Shown: positions 23,640-37,520 of the stretch, piece after piece
Layout of the letters: the number at the start of each line of letters is the position of its first letter
Numbering within the stretch: the first letter of the stretch is position 1
DNA from: Rutstroemia sp. NJR-2017a BVV2
Lineage: Eukaryota; Ascomycota; Leotiomycetes; Helotiales; Rutstroemiaceae
Length of the DNA stretch: 64,000 bases
Direction of reading: 5' to 3'
NCBI GenBank assembly: GCA_002946415.1
Contig: NJPS01000046.1
Coordinates: 992,001-1,056,000 of the forward strand
Made by a program: the position numbers and the translations under genes
Notes under the pieces: model-generated
What the model saw: the letters and a program-made list of their open reading frames with translations, nothing else
The model's database searches: none
Told to the model about the DNA's origin: nothing

Positions 23640-24517
23640 TCAGTCAACGTCTCCACCAACTCCGGGTTTAGCATCGTCCACAACTCCATTAGAGACTTTC
23701 ATAGCCTTCTCCTTTGCTTTTCTTTTGACTTTCTTCTCTCGGTTCCTCCTTGTTCTCTTTTCCCTTTCGGCTTCTTCTTTGCTTTCTTTCTCCCTCCTTT
23801 TTGCCTCCTCCCTTGCTTGTTTCTTCTTCATCCTCTCCCTTAGTATGATCCTTCGCTTCTTGCCCGGCTTCTTTTTCTTCTCCTCGGGGTTGCCGTTTGC
23901 TGCATCTCTCAATCCATGATTCCCTACCGTCTTTTGCCCCCCGTGCCCAACTCGTAGGACCTTGACCCTCCACGGCACCTCCAAACCCCAGTACCTGGTG
24001 TCCTTACCTCTCAGAACATCCTCTCCACTGATTGCTGCGCTTGCAAACTGTGCCCTTCTTTCATCTCCAATTATCCCAGTGAAGTAATAGCTCCTACTGC
24101 GATTCCGGATTGTAAAACCCCCGTCACCAATTTCCTCCTCTTTCAGGATAATTTTGGTATCCGTAGCTGTCGAGAACAGACGAAAATCGAATTCTTGTTC
24201 TTCCTCATCCTCATCTTCATGCCCAGTGAACTGCGCACGTGGGTCTAGCTCAGTATCATTATTTCCCTTATTCGCCGTAGTATCGGCGACATATGAAACG
24301 GTAGGCACTACACCATACAAAGAAGCAAGTTGTTCTTGGAATCGCGCAGCAACATCAGGATCAATCGGAGAGGATGGTTCGGGTGAACTTGATGCGGAGC
24401 GTGTATAGAGCTCTGAACGCAGCACACTGACGACTTTATGTTAGCGGGCGACAAACACTCTGGATCGCGCGATCAACAGCCATGTACTTACCGCTTTGCG
24501 TCAGGAAGGTCAAACAT
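23640..24517 (-). CDS. Conserved fungal basic protein, possibly DUF2011 family
   Basis: Exons, complement of 24492-24517 and 23640-24426, encode 270 residues. The first exon is only 26 nt (MFDLPDAK plus two bases of Arg) and the intron ends GTCGTCAG. The N-terminal MFDLPDAKR-(V) motif and the following acidic/Ser segment are conserved in a family of unknown fungal proteins. An acidic patch (EDEDEEEQEFDFRLFS, about residues 79-94) leads into a short folded-looking region with IILKEEEIG and SYYFTG, then VPWRVKVLRVGH. The last third is almost wholly Lys/Arg/Glu, a highly charged helix or nuclear/nucleolar signal. This composition suggests a nucleic-acid or ribosome-biogenesis partner, which is inference. 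I remember a DUF2011 family of this size but cannot verify the match. Confidence 0.8.
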
Positions 24518-25390
24518 GGTTGATTGTAGTTGGTAGAGTTGAACGTCCAAGCCCAAGATAATTTTGTGGGGGTTGCAATCTGCAATCTGCAATCTGTATG
24601 TGGTCTGTGTGGAGGCCAAGTCGTGCCAATTGCGCAACGGGATGGCCCGAGATAAGTTTATTCTTATTCTCTGAGCTGGAAGGCTCCTTTGCACTTCTCG
24701 CACCGAAAAATGATGTATCACAAACTCAAAATATGGTCGCCTGCATTTAATGTTTGAAATTTGACGCGCGGGAAGTAACCGTACTGAGTGCCGTGCGGTT
24801 ATGAGATTAACGAGGGTATCAGATTCAATCATATTTGTATAAAAGTACATCCAGCCATCATCCATCATCCATCATCCATCAAGCCATTTCATCCATTCGT
24901 CCCATCCCTTCCCTCTGCCATTCATTGCCGTAGTAATATATTACCGTTAAGATGAAGATATAAAACGAGAGTATTATATGAGAAAACGAAAGAAAAGCAG
25001 TTTGCCGTCCTGTTCCTACGCCATCGCTCGCAATACATGATACCAATATTTGTGATGACGTTCCCTTCATGAATAATTCATGCCGTCCCTTTCCATTATA
25101 CCCATTTCCATCATTTTTCTCCTAGCCTAGATCGGCGCATACATAATAAGAAAGAGAACCCTTAGCGTTGGAATTAACGAAAACAAAATTATACAAAACA
25201 GATGGCTGTTGAGGTGCTAGCTCATGGAGAGAGCCCTGGAGAGCACCTAGTGTGCAGCCTTTCCTATAGCGTTTGACCGTATTCGCATGCAGGTAGCAAT
25301 TAACATAATAATGAACAGGTGATGCTTGAGGCGAACGTCTCTCTGTCTAAAGCTTTAAACTAGGCGCATTTTCCGGTCCAATCTAGACGA
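24518..25390. other. Intergenic region with short tandem repeats
   Basis: About 0.87 kb between two minus-strand genes. It contains (GCAATCT)3 at about 24576-24596 and (CATCATC)-type repeats at about 24855-24885. It should hold the promoter of the basic-protein gene. Confidence 0.65.
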
Positions 25391-27235
25391 CTAAGTGGCA
25401 CTCCATGTATAATGCTGCTGACTTGGTTGCTGTTGTTGCGAACCACCTTCTTCTTTGACGTAATGCTGATCAGACGAGAACTCGTAATGGGAGCTACCAA
25501 CGGCAGGAAGTGTTGTTCCGTACGTCGACGTAGTCTCTTGCGCCGTTGTCCACGGCTGCATAGACATGGAAGTTGGGAAATATTCTCTTGGCTGCACAGC
25601 TTCATTGCTTGAACTGTATGGTGCTGGGGCCGTAAAACGTGCAGTAAAATCAGAAAATGATGAGTTCAACTCTGGGGGTGCCGCATGGCGAGGCGACTTA
25701 GCGGGCCGAGGATTGCTATCTACAAAACGAATTGGGGTTCCCGTTGGGGAATTGGTAGTGTGATAGGTGTATGCTCGAACCGGGGGGCTTCTGGCTGCCA
25801 TTGACGAGGCGGGAGATTGCGTGTGTGGGAGCTCTGAGCTGGAATGGTTGCTTGTGAGGTAGTTGTCCATAGCCATGGGTGGTGCTTGATAGCTTGAAGT
25901 TGAGGTTGCTGGAGCATGTTCTGACGATTGTGGCGGAGCGAACCATGAAGGTAGTGTTCTAAAATTAATTATGTCAGCTTACAAGCAATCCTAACCTAGT
26001 CGTGGAGGAATGACTTACTGTTGTCTCATTGCCATTGGAGACTGTGGGAGATTGCTCGCGTCGAAGTTGAACGGTGAACGAGGTAGTTCCAGAGTCTGAG
26101 GTTTGGGTATTTTGGACTTCATTGTAGCGCTATTGGGCGCGCTGCTGGTGGTGATATGCATTTCCGGCGCTTGACCTCGAGAAGCAGAAGATCCAACGAG
26201 TGCAATCTCCTTCCTTGCTTGGAAGTTCCGCGGACTTCGACCTCTGACCACAATCGGTGCTGTTGCTGTCTCACAAAGATTAATCTTTGTGTTGTTGCCC
26301 AATGTTCCCACAACATTCAAGTGAAGAGTAAAATGCTGTTGAAGTTCACGTCTCCGACCATTGTTCGCAGTTGCGATTCTGAATTGTAATCTCCTATACG
26401 CCAGGGGATAAACTGCATAATCATTGTTGGTATCTGGGGTTCCCTCGTCGAAAGGTAGGAGCGGAATGGGTGCCGGTTCTTGTTCCTGTCCAGGAGATAC
26501 TTCAGGAGAGTTTGGTGGGGGTGTCTTCCATGGAATTACAATCAGCTTAACAGAGTGCCCATCAGTCGATTCTGTAGCGCTAATTGTGACTTCTAAAGAA
26601 AGGACCGGAATTCGTTCGCCACGCTCTGTTATCACCGATAAAGCTCCTCGTGGCGCTGTAACAGAGCCAGAAATCTGGAAAAGATTCCTCCGGTAACAGG
26701 TCAACTCCGGCTGGACAATGACTCCTTCACCCGTGGGTGTCGTCATCTCTGATAAAAAGAACATGCCGTGAATTTGCGCTGAGAGATCTAACTGCTGAAT
26801 TCTTCCATGTTGGTCTACGATTGTATGTTTTGGTGAACGTTTGCTGAAGGAAAGCAGCCTGTGATCTTGACTGATGCTTGGTTTGGGGTGGTCTGAAACA
26901 TCTTCACGGAAATCCTGAACGACTTCTCCATATGGTGATTCCTCAGTGCTATGGAAAGGTCTTTTCAAGGACGGGTAACTGTGGTGGGTGTTCAAAGGTG
27001 GTGGTGAGGCCGTTAAGATCCCATTCCCGTCTCTGAGGGGAGGTCTTGTGTTGATCGAAGGAATATCCATTGAACGATATCCTCCCTTCTGCCGTCCATG
27101 ATATGGCAATGCTAAAGGACCAGATGGAAAGTTGGACTCGAAAGGCGGATGGTGCGAAGCGGAAGTATGAGGTGGTTGTAGAGAGTAGCCTTGCCAGATT
27201 GAATGATCCGAGTCTTCTGGCTTTATGCTTGCCAT
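25391..27235 (-). CDS. NDT80/PhoG-type (p53-like fold) transcription factor
   Basis: Exons, complement of 26019-27235 and 25391-25958, encode 594 residues. The intron begins GTAAGTC and ends AATTTTAG. The DNA-binding domain covers roughly residues 150-350. It includes QIHGMFFLSEM, ELTCYRRNLFQISGSV, a strand EVTISATESTDGHSVKL, RRLQFRIATANNGRRRELQQHFTL, and the characteristic VVRGRSPRNFQARKEIAL motif of NDT80, Vib-1 and XprG. Members bind MSE-like sites and control meiosis, extracellular protease secretion, nutrient response or heterokaryon incompatibility. Which of these applies is not clear. The N-terminal 130 and C-terminal 200 residues are Pro/Ser/Gln-rich and disordered, with a QQQQPSQQ run near the end. 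A second ATG eight codons upstream (27259) is in frame; MASIKPEDSD is preferred as the start. Confidence 0.88.
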
Positions 27236-27259
27236 CGTTATTAAGTGTGTTATGGACAT

Positions 27260-30200
27260 CGACGCATGAATTTCCCTAATATGGGAGTTTTGATTATTGG
27301 TTGTTTAATGAGTGATGAAGATCAGACATTTATCCATAAAAGAGATTCTTTATGAAGTGTTTAGCATGAAGTATAACGGGATAGAAATGAAGATGAGGGC
27401 CGGAGTACAAGCTTATACTAGGTTCAGGAAGCTAAGCTCTTATTCGTGAATCTGGTCAAGGACTACCAAAGGGGCCAGAGGACGAGACCTAGGTGCGGGA
27501 GGGATATAGGGCATGGCTCATGATGCCTCTAACGTCCTTCCGGATTCACCATCATGTATGCAGGTGGGAACTGCTTTGGCCCCAACAGCGTTCCGTTAAC
27601 CGTCTTCGAACGGAAATGGGCTCATTACCCATGACAATACTATCTCGAACCAGAAGAAGTGGCTGGCGCGTGATCTAGATTAGTTATAGTCGATGAGAAT
27701 AAGGGCTAGAGGCGATCCTATTGGGGAAGTTGTGTTCTCCATCGCACTGTGCCTAAACTCGGAAAGCAGGACGAATTGGAGTTCTTCAATTAGAATATAT
27801 CGAAAAGCCGTTGAAGGGGGGTTGCAAGGTTGCTCTGTACATCTTGCTCTGTAAACGAATTAACAATGAAGTGGGGGGCGCATCACCGAAAAGGGGATCG
27901 AGTCCGCTGACAGACAAGACCAAAGTAGCATAGTGCCCCTTCTCTGTCAATAAATATGGGCATTATTCTTTCACCCTCCTAGCGAGCTGGAGACCAGTGA
28001 GCTGCCCGCCTGAACCCAGTCGTTAAAATGAAAACAGATAGATACATGGTCCCAAGCGCCCATGGGTTAAACCCAGGTACCTACATACTGCCCGATATCT
28101 CCTCTTTATTTTATTTCACTTCTAGCCTTGGTGGGTTTTTGTTTTTCTTGTTTCTCGCGCTTATGGAGATTTGCTTTTGCTTTGCTTGTTTGCTATCTTG
28201 GTCAGTGCCAACCCCAGGCAAGTCGATCCTGTTAATAGGATCAGTAGACCGAATATCTCGTACTGATGTGATCTTTGTGTCGCCGTTCGGTTGTCCGTGA
28301 CCCTAGCAAGGCCGACTTCTAAGCAGATTATCCCAGTCAATGTCTGAACAAATAGGATTGCAACGGAGTTGCTCGATATGTCCCAAAGGAGTTAGAAGTT
28401 AGGGTTCTCAAACGAGCCTTTCCTTTTACTTTTTTGGGTTGTTTGCAAAGACCTAGTAATGTTTGCTTTAGATCATCTCCTCTCGTCCAAATGTCTTCAT
28501 GAGGCTTGTGTACTTTCGCTTGCTGCGGCGGATGAGAATACGAACATGGTGGTCGAATGTGACCGGTGCGCGATGCAGTCATTACTGAAGGTCGAAAGAA
28601 TGGTTTTTTGAAGGATGGAAATGATGGGTTGCACCTTCGTACAATCCCGGAAAATAGCCTGAGTAACGTTGTCTTAATTATCTACGATATTCGATTTCAC
28701 TCCGCGAATCCTACTTATTCGCAGTTCCATAAATTGAACGAGCTGTTGCTGCAGCTTATGTCAGTATGTAATGTAATTGCGAGCCTGCTGTGCCTACCTG
28801 GTGAAGCTCTCCACAAAAGCACTCTGCGGATGAAATCTGAGAACCTGTGGGGCTTCGGAGGATGAAAGGTCTAAGAAATATCTAGCCCAAGTCGACAAGA
28901 CCATTCAGATATCTAAGACATACTAGGGCCGGTAGAATATCAGTCTAGGATCGTAACCGCATGATACTGGTAGTGGTATGTTCAATCAATGCTCAATGCA
29001 TTTCATTAAGTTAAAGCGGGTTCCAGATCGCAAGATACCCGTCGGCAGATACCTGGCAAAACCCAAAATTGATCAATGATAACAGGAATTAGACCTTCAC
29101 TTACTGCACAGTCTGCACTTGTACCGGGCTTTGACCCCGTTTTCAATGGCACAGAGCTTCATGTGCCATTTGTCGTATCCACAAGGTATGAAGTTTCAGC
29201 CGAATGCAATAAGCCGATCCTAAAGACGTTGAGGTATCAGATATATCTCATCACAGGTCGCATAAGTTTCTCGCAGTTCTTGTAATTCTCCTTATCCCTT
29301 ATAATTTACAGAAACAAGTGCTAGGTAGTAGTAGTTGCGAAGTCTTCGGGTTGAAGCGACCGCTTAGCCGCTAATGAATGCAGCTAGGCACTAATCCCAT
29401 CTAGTAGAGCCAGAGCGTCAAATCTTCAGCCGAAGTCTAGAATAAAGTAAACTAATTCCTACATGAAGGTCTCGATATGTGCGAACTGCTCGTGGACTAA
29501 TGGAGCTTTCTTTGGCTTTTTTTAAACTAGTATTCAAATAACTCTCATCGATGCTTCCCTTGGCCGAGGCCGGCGGCTTCAGCTAGCTAGCTTAAGCCTC
29601 CGACGACATATCTTGCATCCTCGAACCCACTGCACCCCGGAGAATTCGAAAGGAACTACTACTCTATGGAATGATACACAGTTCAGTTGTTGAAGATCCA
29701 CATGCACCCTGAAGGACATTCTTGGTTGAACAGTCGTAGCCTCACCAGCCTTATCCCACGATGCAACTTCGAAAAGCTCCCCGGCCCGTAGCTTGCCCAA
29801 AAAGAAGGGGATCACAGCGATACCACACACCACTCACTAGGCTCCCTCACGCTTGCTGTTACTCAACATCCCATCACATCTGCCTTCTGGTTCCTACGAA
29901 TGCAGATGCAATGCTTCATGGACAGCGCTGTGGAAGCATTTTGGAACCTGGAGAAAACGTGTATGCCATTCATGATTGGATGGGTTAACTGTTCCCGTCG
30001 CAGATCACCACAATTTATTGTAGCCTGTTCCTAGTAGGCAGGCCGCACTGATGCTGGTCACTACTCAAGTTACAAAATAATATCTACGATGTATTTTCTA
30101 CAGCACCTCCGTTTATCCCTGCTTTTCGCGCTATCGGGCGCTCCGTCATTCAGCAACATCGTCCCATTTCTTGCTCGAGGGTCCGGGGTAAGCAACTACC

Positions 30201-33200
30201 CTGTGCCCACCCTGCTTGATTCTTCGACAAGAAAAATAGCTTCAAGGGATAGCATCCAATTGATCAGATGTAATCAGAACTAGAAAAAATTGACGACATT
30301 TTCGTGCGCATTCTCAATTGCCGAAAAGAACTTGGCAGAGAACGCCGGAACAGAAGGACCGATATTGTTTATTGATATCTTGCAGTAGATATAAATGGAG
30401 TGCGGCTGTGATGCAGATACCGTACACCTGTGGGTGAACGAAGAGCTGCCTGCCTCGAGAACGAAGATCTGGTTCGGCTGCACAACGTGTTACAAATTAA
30501 TCTGTCAGTACGAGGAGTGCATAGGGTACAGTACAAAAGGATTGGCATGAAAGCACGACGGATGGGAATACAGTACCGTGGTAGATACATATGCATGTAG
30601 GAAGGAAGGAAGCAAAACTCGTGGGGGATTGTGATTGTCAAAGTTACATGTAGCCGTACCTCCTCGTACTTCCCCTCCTATTCAAGACAGTCACTTGGTT
30701 AAGGATAGACAAACGAAACAGTGGCAGCACACCCACGAATCCTTGCTGACACAAATTAAAGTGTTACAACCATCGTAACCTACAGGATATCCAAGACCAA
30801 GCCACACTTTCTTGAAGATTCCTTGCACGCTTGAATAGCACTAGACCTTGGTGGGTATTCTCCTTATGGGACGGGCAATCGTGTTGATTCTGCACAGCAT
30901 CTTATTCGTTTGGTTGTTTGGGTTGTTTAATGCGAGTGAGCTCTATATTAAACGCTCAACTCAAAGGTTCTTATGATTTGTTCAAGAAAGCGCAATGTAG
31001 ATGACTGCAGCTTGGTCGCATGTTTATCACATTTTCTTCAAGCTTCGCATGGTCAGCCCCTTCATCACGGTCGCCAAGTTAAAAAGAGTTAACACTGCCG
31101 AAACGCCCAAAATAACCGTTCCGTGCGGGCTGGACCGAAAACCTCGAAGAACTGGAAATTGCGACCTGCAGAGGCAAACGGATATGGAAACACAGACAGA
31201 AACAGTTCAAGATAGCCACGCACTTGCCTCAGTACAGGGTACATGTCGAGTAGTAGAGATGTTCCAACGAACAGTTTCAGAAGTCAATATAGGATATAGA
31301 TCCACAATTCTCCCCTTAGGCCTATCCAGCCTTCATGCCACTTCCCCTCTTCCCTTTGCTTCTACTTCTCAAACCTCAGAATGTAGGCAGCAATGAAAAG
31401 ACGTCCAACTGGCTGACTATTCTCCAGAGGCAAGCCATCTTCGTATCAAATATGTACACATACTCACACAAAAGTTTCCTTTCCGAAGTCGTAGAGGAAG
31501 GATCCTTCAAACGTGCTCCTCTTCGGCACCGCACTGCACTGTACTTGCAAAGTTGCAACCATCTTCCACCACCACCATCACCACCACCACCACATACACT
31601 GCTACCCGGACGTTGAAAAATGCTGCAGCCTAGGATACTTCCTGTCTTCTTTGATAGGAGATGAGATAAGATGAGACAAGACGAGACGAGACGAAACCAA
31701 ACGGAGATGGAGAATGATTTCACTCGCTACAATCAGAGTTGGTCAGGTCACCTATCTGCAGACTGTAATGAGGAAGACACATTCAATACATACGCTACAG
31801 TACAGCTGTGCTGGCGTGCAGCGCGGGAGCTTTCGAAAATTGCCAATATCATGTCATGGGCCGGGGTAATCTTTTTCATTGACTGAACAACCACCTCCGT
31901 TCAAAAATATCCAAACACGGCTCTCCGCAAAAAACATTGCTCGATTAATTTTCATCGTTTTTGTGTTACAGTACCTACCTGCCTGCCAGCCAGTCCAGTG
32001 CAGTGCAGCTCATTTGATCCATCCATCCGTTCATACATATACGCAGACCTAACTACCTCTTACTGTACTGTACTTGCGTATTGCCTGTCTATGACCCCTC
32101 CCCTTTTCCCCCGCATTTCGCCCCCAAAAATATTTCCGCGCAAAGAGAGATTGATTACCCAGTAGCAGTGCCCTGTACTGTACAGGTACCCGCCAAGCAA
32201 CTATCGGTTTTCCCCATTCAATACTGCAACACAGCCTCGCCTCCCCCAAAACCTGTATCGTTATCACCGACTTGCCTAAGTTTGCGGTTTTCAGCTGTCA
32301 ACTTGTCAGTTTAAATTTAGCTCATTCCCACAATTAAATTTTCCATGTCCATGACGATGGCCTCACTAGTGACGGCGCCTCTTTTGAAGCTTTCCATTGA
32401 ATCATGATATTTGGGAAAACAAGCTGCAGACCGGTTTTTTTCAGCGCATGTGCCAAACGCTTCGTTTGGCCTCCACAGTCCAGGGGTCTTGCGAAAATGT
32501 GCGTCTTTCTTACTTGCAGCAATTCAGTTTGCTCATCGTTTTGCCGCCTCACCGAAACGAACCCCTTTCAGCAGGAAATAAATTTCTCCTTTGGGACGCC
32601 CGAGCTGGCTTCGGATGATAGGGTTCTCCATATCCGGGACACGTAGATGTGCATGGAGTCTTGATCGGGGATTTGCGCTCGAGCTCATATCAACGGAAGG
32701 AAACTGAGTTGCGCTGCTCGCTGCTGGATTAGGTTTGTCGATCACAATATTGGTGCTAGTTGCGGATCAATAAGATGCGTTCCTGCGTTTCGCCTCAGTT
32801 GTCACTTGAACGGGTCGACCGTGGGTAAAATTCGCACTTGGACGTGGACGTGGACGTGCTCGTAATCTTAATCAGATACGTTTTGGACGTGCATATAAAC
32901 TCCACCTTGACCTGCTCGGCCCCTGCCGTGGGGTTCTGTGATGCGCTGTGATGATCGGCAGATCACCCAAGGCAGTTTCCTCCATTGACTTCTGCGCTGA
33001 TGATGCTCACTACCCAGCTTGGAAAGTTGTCTCCGCTCCCATTTGCAATACACGTCAGGATGGGAAAATCTACTTGATCGAAATAGTATCACAACAAACC
33101 CATGAACCAAAAGGAATATGTTCCTGTTTTGTGTGGTTGTAGTTCGTGAAATGAATCGAGACGGACAAAAATCTATACACTGCAGCACAGCGGGTCGAGC

Positions 33201-36200
33201 AGGCTCTTCGACGACCATGGTATAGCATACCATTGATATCGTATTCAACGATGTTACCTTAATAGTACAGGTATTAAGCTTCCCGTCCGCAGCCACTGGA
33301 AACCCGTTGCAGGCCGCGGTGAGGCGCATCAAGGTAGGACGTCCTGGTGAGTTGTGGTTGATTCGATGTGGTGAAAGGATTCACCTCTTAGGGATGCATT
33401 GACAAGAGAGGGAGGTGGGATCGCTTGTCAGGGAGTTCGAATGAATAGATGATATGGACTTGACCTGAATCGAGATCGGAATGCTGTGTTTTGCATCCGC
33501 TGAGTAGTGACAAAGATAGCTAATGAAATGGTAGACGCAGTTACGCAATAGTTGAATAATAGCTAAACTTACTAGGCCCTGGCTTGGTAAGGAGTTTCAG
33601 TGGTACAACTCCACTATCAGGGACTCCTTGTGAATCGTATGTTATGTTCAGCTAGTGTCCGGTATACACTACTGAAGGGACTAGTGAGGTTATTGAGGCC
33701 CCCCGGCACCGTCTAGATATCTCTTGAAATGAACACCACAAGCTTGGCCCAGGCCCAGGCCCACGAACACTTACTTCCATGTCGCTTCATTCTGCGGAAG
33801 ACAAGTTGCTTCAGCTCGAGTCTCTCGTGGTCGCAGATGCTAGACAGCACGATAATCCACAATCGCCCCTTCATCGCTTGTTGCTCAGAACGAGAACAAC
33901 GGGAGTGGAGACGTCAAAGCATCACACGAACTATACACGCCCAGCCTATGACCTCTTCAGTATGACGTGGTACATACGACAGATGCAGATAGGTAGACTA
34001 GAAAGTGCTCCCAAAATGCGCGAACTGCCGTTGTAGAACAGAGCAACCAGTCAAAGTATGTCTAAATGCAGAGCAAATTTTCCACAGAGTTCAGATCCAC
34101 CGCGAGGGCCAGTTTCGAGGTTGTAGGACATAGCAAACTCGTTCATTTTGCATAAGTTTGCCCATCATTGGAAGGTGTATCAGCTTTATCTGATTTCAAA
34201 CATCGGGTGTCTTCAAAGTTATCTCTTTGACAAGAATGCTTCTGAATGAAGGCACGCGTGCCCACTACAAACGCGAACGCTCGAAGAAAGTGATTATGAC
34301 CATGAAGATATCAGACCCAGATAGAGGTTCCTTTCGTCTCGCAACCTCAATCTACAACGGTCCGCTGCTACTTCGACTGCTGTTCCTACCCGCCTACCGC
34401 TGAGTTCGCTACCCCTTTCATGTTGACTCGGAATCTTGTCGCTCGCTTCGCTGCGTTCAACTTACTGGCAAGCCGCAAAACCACGTTCTAATCTTCAACC
34501 ATAGATACGTCCATACTTCTCGAAGCTTTCGGTCGGCAGGACAGGGCCAGCCTAGACTGCCTAGTCCAGGGTTGCAGCTTGTTGCTTATGCTTGCGAAAT
34601 AAGCGGTTATGCTGGGCCAGGGAATGAAACAGACTTCTATATCATAGTTATGGTTCAAGGAGAGATGGCAAACAACGGTCCAAGGCGGAGAACAATGCAG
34701 CAGCTAAATGAATTAGGGCTTTCGATGGATAGATGGAAAGAGGTATGAGCTAACATAGAAACATTTACACTCAAGTGCTGATGCACTCACTTGTGAGGTA
34801 TGCAGACACAACACGGAGGAACAGTCTAACAGATCATGCGACGTTTGGGAGGGAGAACGATTATTGGGGAATGTATTCGAGAAGGGCAGATATCGTTGAG
34901 CAAAGCCATGGCCACAGGACAAAGAAGTGAGACTTTTGGACGTAGCCTTTCATCATTGCCATGATAGGCCACAAGAATAGCATAGCTCTCATGGGAATCT
35001 TCAGGTTAGCCTGTCATGAGTTTCTTCTCTTCTATTATGTACCATAATTCATGAATTGCTCATTATCTTTTATGGACACCTTACCAGACCGTTTGCATAG
35101 ATGTTGTGGTTTTCGTAGTAATACCTTCACGATATGTCTTCCTTGCAGCTTTTCACTTCAGCCTTGAAAGAAGTAGTCACAGCTACCTTCCCCGCAAGTG
35201 TCTCGGTCCGAGACCCTAACGAGAGGCTTTGAACGATTTCAAAGCAACAATTCAGTGTTTCTAGATCCAAAACGACAACGAGAGATTGTCCGCGCGCCAA
35301 TCCTCTCACAAGAGATGGCAGCAACAGATGTCAAGCTATGATCTCAAATCCGTACTCACCAGAACCAGAGTGGTTCAATCATAATAAGCTTTACATGGAT
35401 GCCTGGAATTGGATAATACCTCCTCTAAATTCTGAAGTCCAGCCATGAATTAGTCTACCTTCAGCTCTCCGGCTTTCTCTCCTAATTTGACGACAGCTTG
35501 CCTACGTACTAGAAGAAAGTCTATTCCACTAAATTACCAATAAAGAAGTCTCTCATCGTCTACGCGCTCCTCATTGAATATTAGCACATAGATGACACGA
35601 ATCACACCATGTCAGGCACCCCAATATTGACGACTGCAAGCGGCAGGACCCCGATTGCGTATATGGGAGCAATCTGCATCTTAACTCCGTACGCAGATTG
35701 GCGACACGCGGCCCCGAAAGTCGATATCTTGGCATTGGAACTCTTGCCACAGATGGCAAGCCAACAACCGCAGTTTTGACAGCGTGGTTCGACCAAAGAT
35801 TGATCATAATCCAAGGACTCTAGTATCTGTCAAGTCTAAACGACGAGAAGGAACTTGACTACAACCAAGGCGATTCGAGACAATATTCAATGAAAATAAT
35901 GTAGACTAGAGTGCATGCCGTCAATGCTCCACTAGTTGGGAGTAGAGGCAGAGAGGTTGCTGACTATATTGCTCATGATCAAGGAAGCTGGCTGGGTCGA
36001 CGAAACGCCCAGCACCAGCCGGCGTATGAGAGATCATTGAACTACGACTCGAATGATAGCCTGGCCAGCTGCTCAAAGCTCTGGTGTGGGTGAGTAAGAC
36101 CATATAACCGATAGTAATTCAAGGCAAGAATATATCGCTCGAATGGCATCAGGAATGAGCGACGCCATGACATCAGGAATTCTTGGGCGTATCTAGAGAG

Positions 36201-37520
36201 ATGCATCTATAAACCTATGGCATGAGTACCATGAAGATTCAAAGCCAGCTACCACGTCAAGCGTTGGGCAAATCGTGAGCTACGACAAATATTTCTGAAG
36301 TAAGAAGTTCATCAAACCCGTCAGGACTTCAGGCCATGGCTCATACAGTACTGTGCCAACCGTGATAGAATGCGGAACAAGTTATGGACCCAGGAAGATG
36401 GGAATGGGACTGCTGCTGATGAGAACAGTCAACTGCAAGAGTAGTTCATGTTCCATTCTCGAGTTAGAAGTGCCCAGACTCCGCCAGATCCGAGATAGAA
36501 TTGATATATATCTCTTGAGGTACATGCTGACATGGTTAAAACCTTAGTAGGGGACAAACCCCAATGTCTGCAATGGTTCTCAACGTAAAGGGAGTAAGTC
36601 CACAAGTCAAATGCCGGTTAGGAGTCGCCCACGCCTTCAATTAAGGAGAGACATACAGAGTGAATGCGGGCCATGAAATCCTTATGTAAAATACCCATTC
36701 AGCACAGTATTATTTCTTGACACAGGCTGGTATAGCTGCCGAGGGAGCCTAGCTCTCCGGTGCAGAAATAACAGGATGACAATGTTAACCAAAAGATGTT
36801 TGGACAATGAAAATCTTACGATATCTTAAGATGTTTAGGATATTCGTCTGATGATAGTAACCAGCTACGATATATTGTCCTAAACCGGCGTGTCATTTCT
36901 ACACCGAAGAGCCTAGCTAAGGGACTTCTTGTATTCTGAGATGTTACCGAGTTTAATTCATCATGTACAACATCAAATACCAAAAACTGTATCATTCGAA
37001 CAATATCCAAAGGCCAAAGCTTGACGTTGCAGTATTCATCCCAAGTCTACGGTAAGGTTAATGAATCTTATATCAGTTCTCCACCAGATCATGCCTATCC
37101 TCCGTACAACTCTAACACAAGGTCATGCACACAGAATCCACAACATTATAAGTTTATCTAACCAAAACCAGTATCTCGACCCGAACCTTCATATAAATAT
37201 CGCTTTCCACCTCCCCAGAAAAATTCCCGGGCTTGCATGCACCTGCACCAGTGATGACTGAGCCAGTCCAAACATTCGATGCGCAGCCAATAAGGATCAA
37301 ATATCATGCTGACCAAGATGATTGTGTGAGTTGACGAATGCGAGGATTGGACGACTTGCGCAAATACGAAGTACGGCTTGGAGTAATAAGAAGCAGAGGG
37401 ATTATGTGCGTGATGGGGTATTGAGGATGAGTGGACAGTTGGAGTTGAGGATAAGGGAATCGTATGATTGTTGCTTTGGAGTGAGGGGTAGCTCTGTGCT
37501 ACGGTACCTGGGAGGAGGGG
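27260..37520. other. 10 kb gene-poor region
   Basis: Between the NDT80-type gene (divergent, minus) and the P450nor gene (plus) I can support no coding region. The longest open frames are 131-168 codons (31001-31396 plus, 32868-33332 minus, 37158-37664 minus). Their translations have no recognisable domains and no family-like composition. No LTR pair, transposase, reverse-transcriptase motif or tRNA was seen. Composition is not extremely AT-rich, and CG dinucleotides remain common by eye. Relics of mutated repeats, long regulatory DNA or non-coding transcripts are all possible. Confidence 0.55.
31960..32330 (+). other. Pyrimidine-rich, promoter/leader-like block inside the gene-poor region
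   Basis: Short C/T-rich blocks alternate with repeated CTGTACTGTAC and CAGTCCAGTGCAGTGCAG strings and CCATCCATCC. This composition resembles the leaders of fungal genes in this window. However, no open frame with coding character follows on the plus strand. It could mark a non-coding transcript or a decayed gene. Confidence 0.3.

Noticed and set aside
33540..33720. Possible LTR or terminal inverted repeat fragment in the gene-poor block
   Set aside because: No matching second copy, target-site duplication or transposon protein could be found by reading.
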